From assembly GCA_903919075.1 (NCBI GenBank), contig CAIXGR010000081.1, positions 1 through 40,504 of the forward strand: DNA of 40,504 nt. Reading direction: 5' to 3'. Position 1 is the stretch's first letter. Each line of letters opens with the position of its first letter. Below, piece by piece: positions 1 through 6,110 of this stretch. Made by a program: the position numbers and the translations under genes. The notes beneath the pieces are model-generated. The model was not told the DNA's origin, did not search any database, and worked only from the letters and a program-made list of their open reading frames with translations. This DNA is from an uncultured Bacteroidota bacterium (GTDB lineage: Bacteria > Bacteroidota > Bacteroidia > Chitinophagales > LD1).

Positions 1-133
1 ACAACAAAAACTACCATTAAAAAGATGGAAAAGCAGATATAATAAACCACTAATGAAGCAGGAATCTTAATAAATTTTACATTTACTAATCAGTCAACCT
101 ATTTTGGGACGTTACAGCAGGCTTGATTTTTTG

Positions 134-159
134 CTACTTTTTTATCAAGAAAAAAGTAG
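134..159. terminator. Hairpin with T/A-rich arms, likely bidirectional terminator
   Basis: CTACTTTTTT (134-143) and AAAAAAGTAG (150-159) are perfect inverted 10-bp arms around a 6-base loop. The T-run within one arm and the A-run in the other would act as a U-tract in either direction. It lies 100 bp beyond the stop of the minus-strand monooxygenase gene and could end its transcript. It may also belong to an interspersed hairpin repeat. Confidence 0.45.
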
Positions 160-216
160 GAATACTTATAAATACACAGAAAGTAAAATTCAAAAAAAGA
201 AAATTTTCACCTGTGG

Positions 217-255
217 TGTCGGTTCTCCTTTTACGGAGTCAGAGGGTGCGGGGAG
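217..255 (+). repeat. Intergenic hairpin repeat, family A copy 1
   Basis: This is a diverged copy of an element also found at 3784-3835 and 16051-16101. The shared core is a short stem of the CTCC/GGAG type with a TTTA-like loop, followed by T(T/C)AGAGGGTGC. This copy has CTCCTTTTACGGAG in place of CTCCCTTTAGGGAG. It lies immediately beyond the stop codon of the minus-strand monooxygenase gene. Function is unknown. Confidence 0.6.
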
Positions 256-259
256 CCTA

Positions 260-1777
260 TCATTCTACCAACTCATACTTCCCCGGTTCAAACCTTTTAG
301 TCCGCCTCATAAAAGTAAAAGTAAAACCCGGCCAAAGCGTTACATTTTTTCCGTTTTTATTCTGATACCAGCTATGGCACCCACCCGATTGCCAAACAGT
401 TTTAGCAAGCTGCTTTTGTAAATCAGTATTAAAATTAGCCTGTGTTGCTTTTGTAACCTCGGCTGATTTTATATTACGTTTTTTCATAAATTGTATACAC
501 TCCATAATATAATGCACCTGCGCCTCAATCATCAATATCATCGAACTATGTCCTAAACCCGTATTAGGCCCCACCACCAAAAATAAATTCGGAAAGCCCG
601 AAACGCTCGTGCCTAAATAAGCCTCTGCACCGTTACGCCACGCCTCGTTTAAGTCTTCACTATTCTTCCCTTTAACCGTAAACGGTATTACTCCCTCAGC
701 AGCTTTAAAACCTGTTGCCAAAATAATAGCATCAACCGGGTATTGCTGTTGGTTGGTTAATACACCGGTTTCGTTTATTGTTTCAATACTTTCTGTTACT
801 ACGGCCACATTATCTCTTTGCAGCGCCGGGTAATAATCGTTCGATAGTAAAATACGTTTGCATCCTATTATATAATTGGGGGTCAGTTTTTTTCTGAGTG
901 TTTCATCCTTCACACTTTTCTTCAAATATCGCAATGCAATCTTTCCGAACAGCTTCATCACATCCACATTTACCACAAACCCAATGGCCATTAGTTCGTG
1001 TAGCCAGTATAGCCGCCACCGGTGCAGCGCTCGAGTAAATGGTAAATATTTATAAAGTGTTTTTCTGAAATTCGAAATCAGTTTATCGTCCTTAGCAATA
1101 ATCCACGGCGGTGTCCGCTGAAAAAGATATAATTGCTTTACTACCGGTGCTATAGCCGGAACAATTTGTATAGCACTGGCTCCGGTTCCTATCACGGCAA
1201 CAGTTTTGCCTGCTAAATCAAAGCTCTTATCCCACCGCGCCGTATGAAACATTTCCCCCTTAAAATTTTCTAAACCTTTTATATCCGGTAAAGCAGGCTG
1301 GCTTAACCCACCGGTGCATAAAATTATCATACGGGCCGAAAAAGCTTTACCGGTAGTTGTGTTTACCACCCATACCGCTGCCGCTTCATCAAATATGGTT
1401 TGGCTTACTTCGCAATTCAGGTGCAAATGTTTTTCTACTTCATACTTAGCCGCACACCTTTCCAAGTAGTCCAGTATTTCCCCCTGCGGGCTAAACTGCC
1501 TGCTCCACACCGCATTAGGTTTAAACGAGTAAGAATATAAATGCGATTCCACATCGCAAGCCGCCCCTGGGTAAGCATTATCCCACCAGGTCCCACCAAG
1601 GTTGCAGTTCCTTTCAAGTATGATAAAATTACTCATACCCGCCTGTTTCAGCTTTATGGCCATACAAATACCAGCAAACCCGGCACCAATAATAATTTGC
1701 TCGTATTCAGGCTCTTTCATAAGGGTAAAAGTACGTTTCTTCCATAATTTATAAAATTCTTTTCGCAGGTGTTTCAT
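260..1777 (-). CDS. FAD-dependent monooxygenase, Baeyer-Villiger (BVMO) type
   Basis: Predicted NADPH- and FAD-dependent oxygenase of the flavin-containing monooxygenase/BVMO superfamily, which inserts oxygen into ketones or hydroxylates substrates. Visible motifs are the FAD Rossmann glycines GAGFAG at residues 31-36, the GGTWW segment near 61-65, the BVMO fingerprint FKGEMFHTARWD at 172-183, and the NADPH Rossmann motif GTGASA at 197-202. The length of 505 residues fits the class. Translation may start at an internal ATG at 1718-1720 (residue 20, MKEPEYEQ), which places the first Rossmann fold at the usual distance from the N terminus; the longer form adds a basic leader. The substrate cannot be told from sequence. 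The gene stands alone, downstream of a repeat-rich 500-bp gap. Confidence 0.85.
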   Translation of the reverse strand: MKHLRKEFYKLWKKRTFTLMKEPEYEQIIIGAGFAGICMAIKLKQAGMSNFIILERNCNLGGTWWDNAYPGAACDVESHLYSYSFKPNAVWSRQFSPQGEILDYLERCAAKYEVEKHLHLNCEVSQTIFDEAAAVWVVNTTTGKAFSARMIILCTGGLSQPALPDIKGLENFKGEMFHTARWDKSFDLAGKTVAVIGTGASAIQIVPAIAPVVKQLYLFQRTPPWIIAKDDKLISNFRKTLYKYLPFTRALHRWRLYWLHELMAIGFVVNVDVMKLFGKIALRYLKKSVKDETLRKKLTPNYIIGCKRILLSNDYYPALQRDNVAVVTESIETINETGVLTNQQQYPVDAIILATGFKAAEGVIPFTVKGKNSEDLNEAWRNGAEAYLGTSVSGFPNLFLVVGPNTGLGHSSMILMIEAQVHYIMECIQFMKKRNIKSAEVTKATQANFNTDLQKQLAKTVWQSGGCHSWYQNKNGKNVTLWPGFTFTFMRRTKRFEPGKYELVE

Positions 1778-1880
1778 CCCGCCATTTTCGCGCGAAGGAG
1801 GTGAAAGGGTTCCATACTGTCAACCCTGCCCACCCATAATTTTTTTGCAATAAATTCACTTTCAATAGCTTACAAAATAA

Positions 1881-1956
1881 ACATGGTTGACAGTTGACAC
1901 TTTAAAACTACCTATTTGATAATCAATGTTTTAATCTCTAAAAGTGTCAACCATGT
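1881..1956. repeat. Inverted repeat with internal 7-bp duplication
   Basis: ACATGGTTGACA at 1881-1892 is perfectly complementary to TGTCAACCATGT at 1945-1956. In the left arm the heptamer GTTGACA is doubled, so the right arm can pair either with the outer 12 bases or, shifted, with GTTGACACTTT. The total span is 76 bp, with an AT-rich centre. It could be a remnant of a small non-autonomous element, an operator for a dimeric regulator, or a transcript hairpin. Confidence 0.5.
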
Positions 1957-2066
1957 ATTCAAGTTTAAAACCAAATAATATAGTTGGCATAGCTCATTCT
2001 ACAAATATAACAAAATAAGCTAAATTTTATACTTTAAATAATTTAGATAATCTCGATCTAATAATT

Positions 2067-2090
2067 ATTCGCGCAGCGAATCATTTTTTT
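2067..2090 (+). terminator. Short hairpin followed by T-run
   Basis: ATTCGC (2067-2072) and GCGAAT (2076-2081) form a 6-bp stem with a 3-base loop, followed by CATTTTTTT. The orientation suits a plus-strand transcript, yet both flanking genes are on the minus strand. It may therefore belong to the adjacent interspersed repeat rather than being a working terminator. Confidence 0.3.
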
Positions 2091-2096
2091 GTATTC

Positions 2097-2151
2097 CCCT
2101 CTCTACGCGAAGTGTGGAGAGGGGGGGCGAGCGAAGCGAGACGGGGTGAGG
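2097..2151 (+). repeat. GC-rich interspersed hairpin repeat (family B-like)
   Basis: CCCCTCTC at 2097-2104 pairs with GAGAGGGG, and is followed by a GCGAGCGAAGCGAG segment and GACGGGGTGAGG. The stem-loop plus purine-rich GGTGAGG tail resembles the element inside the sdh operon at 29331-29362. It differs sharply in base composition from the AT-rich surroundings. This type of element is commonly seen between genes in Bacteroidota. Confidence 0.5.
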
Positions 2152-2277
2152 CGCGGGAAGCAGCAACTGAAAACGCAAATATGTTTTAACCACAAAGCCC
2201 TTTACCACACTCAGTTTGAGCGTGTCTAATCTTTCGGTAAGTTAACACATAAGCGCCATCGGTGGGATGAACCTCTA

Positions 2278-3666
2278 TTACTGCACCACCAATTTTTGCA
2301 AAGAAATATCATCATCATTAACCTGCACATAATAAATACCCTTTGCCAAATTACTAAGGTTTAAAATGTGCTGCTTGCCGCTAAGGCTTTCAATACATTG
2401 AACCAGTGCACCGGTTTGGTTGAACATTTTAATGGTTTTGATATTTTCAGCGCTAATAATAGTAACCAAATTGCCGGTAGGGTTTGGGTACAGTCTAATT
2501 GAAGTTGCAACATTTGCTACCTGCGGAATACCGGTTAGAGGGTTAGCATATTTGGCTACATAATATCTACCGCTGCTGTTGGTAAACTGTCCTGCAGCAT
2601 AAATGCTTCCTACTCCATCACTGCAAAGCGAATGGATTGGCCCATTAGCTGCCAAAGCATTAATTCCGCCTAATTCACTCCATGTAATGCCATTCCATTT
2701 GGCTATATAAGAAGAACCATCGTGAAAATAATTGCCGTTAGTAAATCGTCCTGCCGCATAAATATTTCCTGCTCTATCACTACAAACCGAATAAATATCC
2801 CAATTGGCAGACAAAGCATTCAGCCCGCCTAATTCACTCCATGTGTTTCCATTCCATTTGGCTACATAATATTTACCACTATCGTTACCAAAACTTCCTG
2901 CGGCATAAATGCTGCCCGATGTATCGCAGCAAACCGAATTGATCTCTCTATTAGCCGCCAGGGTATTAGTTCCGCCCAATTCGCTCCAATTGCTTCCATT
3001 CCATTTGGCTACATAATATTTACCACTGTTGTTAGTAAAAGCTCCCGCTACATAAATATTGCCCAATGTATCACTGCAAATTGAGGAAATGTAACTATTA
3101 GTTGCCAAGGCATTGGGTCCACCTAATTTGCTCCAATTACTACCATTCCATTTGGCTACGTAACATTTACCGCTGCTATTTGTAAATTCCCCCGCTGCAT
3201 AAATATTGCCCGCTCTATCGCTGTATACTCTATTAATCCAATTATTAGCTGCCAAAGAATTGATTCCGCCTAATTCGCTCCACGCGCTGTCATTCCATTT
3301 GGCCACATACTCATTGCTGCTGTTATCGCAAAAAAATCCAGCCGTATAAATATTGCCCCATCTGTCACTACAAACCGATGCAATAATGCGATTAGCCCCC
3401 AAAGCATTAGCTCCACCTAATTCGCTCCATGTGCTGCCATTCCACTTGGTTACATATTGTTTGTCGTTATTATTAGTAAACCATCCTGCTGCATAAATAT
3501 TGCCTGATGAATCGTTACAAACCGAAAGAATATATCCATTAGCCGCTAATGCATTTAATCCGCCCAACTCGCTCCACTGAGCGTTGACTTTATTGACAAA
3601 CACTAGGCATACGATAAAGCAGCTTGAAAAAAACCGGAGCTTGGTTTGTGTAGCTGGCTTATTCAT
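2278..3666 (-). CDS. Secreted seven-repeat protein with T9SS type A C-terminal domain
   Basis: A 462-residue protein of unknown function. Residues 1-29 form a signal peptide ending VNA before Q30. Residues 31 to about 372 contain seven tandem repeats of about 49 residues, each starting WS(E/K)LGG and containing GNIYAAG-like and YVAKWNG motifs; repeat six carries a short insertion. The regular Gly/Trp/Tyr pattern suggests a beta-propeller or beta-solenoid surface. The last 75 residues hold the LYPNPTGNLV motif and end KGIYYVQVNDDD...LQKLVVQ, typical of a Por secretion (T9SS) type A sorting domain. Expected route: Sec export, then T9SS secretion or surface anchoring. The 147-bp DNA repeats are similar enough to allow gain or loss of units. 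It is divergent from mraZ. Confidence 0.85.
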   Translation of the reverse strand: MNKPATQTKLRFFSSCFIVCLVFVNKVNAQWSELGGLNALAANGYILSVCNDSSGNIYAAGWFTNNNDKQYVTKWNGSTWSELGGANALGANRIIASVCSDRWGNIYTAGFFCDNSSNEYVAKWNDSAWSELGGINSLAANNWINRVYSDRAGNIYAAGEFTNSSGKCYVAKWNGSNWSKLGGPNALATNSYISSICSDTLGNIYVAGAFTNNSGKYYVAKWNGSNWSELGGTNTLAANREINSVCCDTSGSIYAAGSFGNDSGKYYVAKWNGNTWSELGGLNALSANWDIYSVCSDRAGNIYAAGRFTNGNYFHDGSSYIAKWNGITWSELGGINALAANGPIHSLCSDGVGSIYAAGQFTNSSGRYYVAKYANPLTGIPQVANVATSIRLYPNPTGNLVTIISAENIKTIKMFNQTGALVQCIESLSGKQHILNLSNLAKGIYYVQVNDDDISLQKLVVQ

Positions 3667-3783
3667 ACAGAAATATCTTTATAATAAAGATACGAATTCT
3701 TACATAATCATTTCCAAGCAAGAATTTGTGTGCCGATTTCCTAAACCAATCCTCAAATAATATTCGTTTTCGATAATTCAGAA

Positions 3784-3835
3784 TTTTTTTTGCAGGGCAG
3801 CGGTCCTCCCTTTAGGGAGTTAGAGGGTGCCGGAA
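3784..3835 (+). repeat. Intergenic hairpin repeat, family A copy 2
   Basis: T-run and TGCAG, then CTCCCTTTAGGGAG (a stem of five base pairs around TTTA) and TTAGAGGGTGC. It is nearly identical over about 45 bp to the copy at 16051-16101. It lies in the 429-bp divergent gap between the repeat-protein gene and mraZ. A small reading frame at 3790-3990 simply translates the repeat and is not a gene. Confidence 0.65.
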
Positions 3836-3941
3836 GCCCAAATCCCTATCAACACCACCTTCCAAATCTGTTAATAGGCTGTTTAAAACCTGTTGATAAC
3901 GCAACATCTTGTCAACAAGCAACGTTAATTGTGTATAATTT

Positions 3942-3957
3942 ACCACTTTTTACCACT
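3942..3957 (-). promoter_or_regulatory. Two reverse-orientation MraZ-box-like repeats
   Basis: ACCACT occurs at 3942-3947 and 3952-3957, exactly 10 bp apart. Read on the minus strand this gives AGTGGTAAAAAGTGGTA, matching the AGTGG boxes at 4027-4052 in sequence and period but inverted. Two boxes facing back from the dcw promoter could widen the MraZ-controlled region or reach a divergent promoter. Function is inferred only. Confidence 0.4.
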
Positions 3958-4026
3958 TCTAAAACCATTGGTAAATCTATGTTTTATTGAAAAGTTTGCA
4001 TTGTTGAAAAATATTTATACTACTTT

Positions 4027-4052
4027 AGTGGTATATAGTGGTATTAAGTGGG
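4027..4052 (+). promoter_or_regulatory. MraZ-box-like triple direct repeat upstream of mraZ
   Basis: AGTGG begins at 4027, 4037 and 4047 (the last as AGTGGG), giving three copies with exact 10-bp period, one helical turn each. Known MraZ operators consist of three or four short TGGG/GTGG-type repeats about 10 bp apart upstream of mraZ, so this is the expected operator for autoregulation of the division cluster. It lies 44-69 bp before the mraZ ATG and overlaps the -33 zone of a TATTTTTG promoter box. Confidence 0.7.
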
Positions 4053-4061
4053 ATAAACGCA

Positions 4062-4069
4062 TATTTTTG
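4062..4069 (+). promoter_or_regulatory. TAnnTTTG-type -7 box for the dcw operon
   Basis: TATTTTTG matches the Bacteroidota housekeeping -7 consensus TAnnTTTG exactly and ends 26 bp before the mraZ ATG. No good TTG -33 element is seen. The MraZ-like boxes occupy that position, so binding there would be expected to block or modulate initiation. Confidence 0.45.
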
Positions 4070-4095
4070 TCTCACTTTTAAAGAAGTAAAAAACT

Positions 4096-4566
4096 ATGGT
4101 ATTCCGCGGACAATACGATTGCACAATGGACGACAAGGGGCGCATTAAAATGCCTGCCTCTTTGCGTAAGCAATTTCCCGCGGAAGACGGTAACCGTTTT
4201 ATGGTTGCCAAGGATATCGAAGATTGCCTGGTAATATATCCTATCAAAACCTGGGAGAAACAGGAGGCGCTTCTTTCTAAACTCAATCCTTTCAACTTAA
4301 AACATCAGCAGTTTATTAACGCCATCACCGTAGGGCTTACCGAAGTGGAAATGGACAACGCTGATCGTTTCTTAGTTGGTAAAAGCCTGATGAAATACCT
4401 CGGCAATGGCAAAGAGATTGTCCTAAAAGGAAAATTTGACCGCGTGCAGGTATGGGATGCTGGCAAATACGAACAATATACACAAGGCAATATTTCGAAC
4501 ATTCAGACTTTGGCTGATGAAGCAGCAACGCATTTGGATACGCTGAATGGAGAAAAAGAAAAGTAA
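4096..4566 (+). CDS. mraZ: Transcriptional regulator MraZ
   Basis: First gene of the division/cell-wall cluster. MraZ is a DNA-binding protein with two AbrB-like (SpoVT-AbrB) halves that assembles as a ring and binds spaced repeats in its own promoter. The sequence shows the first DxxxR element as DDKGR at residues 12-16 and the second as DNADR near residue 95, each beginning a half. The length of 156 residues is normal for the family. The start ATG sits 44 bp after the last AGTGG box. rsmH follows after 32 bp and is probably cotranscribed, so MraZ likely tunes the whole downstream operon as well as itself. Confidence 0.95.
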   Translation: MVFRGQYDCTMDDKGRIKMPASLRKQFPAEDGNRFMVAKDIEDCLVIYPIKTWEKQEALLSKLNPFNLKHQQFINAITVGLTEVEMDNADRFLVGKSLMKYLGNGKEIVLKGKFDRVQVWDAGKYEQYTQGNISNIQTLADEAATHLDTLNGEKEK

Positions 4567-4598
4567 CAGCATTCGGATTTCTCATTAAAAATGAAGAA

Positions 4599-5531
4599 GT
4601 GAAAGAAGAAAAAATCCGAAATCTGAAGGCTGATAGTGAATATCATATACCCGTTCTTTTACATGAGAGTATTGAAGGCCTCGCAATAAAAGCCGATGGC
4701 GTTTATGTGGATGCCACGCTTGGCGGAGCAGGCCACACCAAAGCAATATTGCAAAAGCTGGGCGAAAACGGAAGGCTGTTAGCATTTGATCAGGACGAAG
4801 ATGCATTGAAAAATGCGCCGACCGATAAAAGGCTCACACTCATCCAAGCCAACTTTAGCGAGATGCAAAGATTTTTGCGCCTTCATAAAGCAATACCGGT
4901 AGATGGTATTCTAGCCGACCTCGGTGTTTCAAGCTGGCAATTCGATACCGCTGAGCGTGGTTTCAGTTACCGGTTCGAAGGCCCGCTGGATATGCGCATG
5001 AACAGGTTGGCCGGAAAAACAGCTGCCGAGATTTTGAACGAATATGATGCCGAACAATTGCAGGAAATATTCAGCAGGTATGGCGAAGTGAGGAATTCAA
5101 AAACACTGGCACAGGCAATTGTTGAAGCAAGAAATGTCAAGCCCTTTGAAATGATAGCCGACTTAAAAGCGGTTACCGAAAAAACGTCAAAAGGTGGTTT
5201 AATGAAATACTTATCACAAGTTTTTCAAGCCATAAGAATAGAAGTGAACGATGAGTTAGGGGCGCTAAAAACTTTGCTTCAACAAAGCACTGAAGTTTTA
5301 AAACCCGGCGGAAGATTAGCAATAATAACTTTTCACAGTCTCGAAGACAGATTAGTGAAAAATTATATAAGAAACGGAAACTTTGAAGACGAACCCGAAA
5401 AAGATTTTTTCGGAAAGTTTGAACTGAAATATAAAGCGATAAATAAAAAACCCGTAGAAGCAAGCGAAGAAGAAGTAAGGCGAAACCCGAGAGCGAGAAG
5501 CGCCAAGTTGAGGATAGCAGAGAAGAAATAA
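4599..5531 (+). CDS. rsmH: 16S rRNA (cytosine(1402)-N(4))-methyltransferase RsmH (MraW)
   Basis: SAM-dependent methyltransferase that N4-methylates C1402 in the decoding region of 16S rRNA. The YHIPVLLHES entry motif is at residues 15-24 and the SAM-binding motif VDATLGGAGHT at 37-47. ILADLGVSSWQFD and TFHSLEDR follow, and the end is RNPRARSAKLR; all are hallmarks of RsmH. At 310 residues it is full length. The first in-frame start is GTG at 4599; the ATG eight bases earlier is in another frame and stops after three codons. It lies between mraZ and the ftsL-like gene, as in most bacteria. Confidence 0.95.
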   Translation: MKEEKIRNLKADSEYHIPVLLHESIEGLAIKADGVYVDATLGGAGHTKAILQKLGENGRLLAFDQDEDALKNAPTDKRLTLIQANFSEMQRFLRLHKAIPVDGILADLGVSSWQFDTAERGFSYRFEGPLDMRMNRLAGKTAAEILNEYDAEQLQEIFSRYGEVRNSKTLAQAIVEARNVKPFEMIADLKAVTEKTSKGGLMKYLSQVFQAIRIEVNDELGALKTLLQQSTEVLKPGGRLAIITFHSLEDRLVKNYIRNGNFEDEPEKDFFGKFELKYKAINKKPVEASEEEVRRNPRARSAKLRIAEKK

Positions 5532-5556
5532 AAGAATTAGAAACTATAAAAATACA

Positions 5557-5973
5557 ATGGCCGAAGAAAACATCATCGAACAAGAAAACCCGGAAACGGA
5601 ACCAAAGGCTAAGCCCCGAGGCTTAGGCTCATGGCTGGGTAAGCTCGATTCTGTTAGCGAAACAGGATTGAAAAAGCTATTGTTCAATATGCCCTTTGTA
5701 TTGTTTTTGTTTTTGTTGGCCGCGCTGCATATAGCAAACAATCACCTTGCCGAAAATTATGCACGCCGCATTACAAAAACCGAAAGAGAAGTAAAACAAC
5801 TACGCTGGCAATATATGACCTCTGCTTCGGGCTTAATGCACATTAGCAAGCAGAGCGAAGTAGCAAAAATGGTAAGCACACAAGGAATCAAAGAACTTAG
5901 AATACCACCCTACGAAATTGAAACACCGGTAAACCCGGAAAAAGGACACGGGCAGGGGAATTCGGAAAACTAA
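5557..5973 (+). CDS. ftsL: FtsL-like bitopic division protein
   Basis: Identified mainly by position (between rsmH and ftsI) and architecture. It has an acidic, Pro-rich cytoplasmic tail (about residues 1-40), one membrane helix (about 42-60, LLFNMPFVLFLFLLAALHIA) and a short periplasmic stretch with a heptad-like helix (about 63-90) suited to pairing with a DivIC/FtsB partner. At 138 residues it is in the range of Bacteroidota FtsL-like proteins. FtsL links FtsQ and FtsB to activate FtsWI septal synthesis. Primary sequence is poorly conserved in this family, so the symbol rests on synteny. A 137-bp gap to ftsI follows. Confidence 0.8.
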   Translation: MAEENIIEQENPETEPKAKPRGLGSWLGKLDSVSETGLKKLLFNMPFVLFLFLLAALHIANNHLAENYARRITKTEREVKQLRWQYMTSASGLMHISKQSEVAKMVSTQGIKELRIPPYEIETPVNPEKGHGQGNSEN

Positions 5974-5983
5974 AGCATGATAA

Positions 5984-6103
5984 AACAAATTTTCAAATAG
6001 AGCTTCTAACGCTCCGGTAAAAACGGAGGTGGAAGAGGCTCCCCGATATTTTATTGTATTAAGTAAAGGAGGAAAGAAAAAAAACACACCGGCCAACCGG
6101 TAA
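5984..6103 (+). other. Coding-like remnant or small reading frame between ftsL and ftsI
   Basis: The frame from 5984 to the stop at 6101-6103 is open and reads as a plausible soluble peptide (SNAPVKTEVEEAPRYFIVLS, then Lys-rich). It has no start codon in frame; the nearest ATG (5977) is in another frame and stops after seven codons. It may be a decayed or frameshifted small gene, or chance. In a cluster with otherwise tiny gaps, this 137-bp spacer is unusual. Confidence 0.25.
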
Positions 6104-6110
6104 AAATTAA

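Larger units (their letters stand above)
1..259. other. Left-edge intergenic region, possible 3' end of a cut-off gene
   Basis: No complete gene is supported here. Two frames are open from the first base (stops at 40-42 and 68-70), so the last codons of a plus-strand gene may be present, but neither frame can be chosen. The rest is AT-rich and holds a hairpin at 134-159 and an intergenic repeat at 217-255. Short plus-strand reading frames crossing 104-421 run through the repeat and antisense to the monooxygenase gene, so they are not believed. Confidence 0.4.
1778..2277. other. 500-bp intergenic region rich in inverted repeats
   Basis: No protein-coding gene is supported. The region separates two minus-strand genes, so it should hold the terminator of the repeat-protein gene and the promoter of the monooxygenase gene. 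It contains an imperfect inverted repeat (1881-1956), a small hairpin with a T-run (2067-2090) and a GC-rich interspersed hairpin repeat (2097-2151). These are described separately. Confidence 0.6.

Noticed and set aside
104-421. Plus-strand reading frames at the left end (also 123-365)
   Set aside because: They run through the family A repeat and antisense to the monooxygenase gene, with no homology or start context.
3790-3990. Small frame with SGPPFRELEGAGSP, similar to a frame at 15964-16173
   Set aside because: The similarity comes from translating the same intergenic repeat; no conserved protein is implied.
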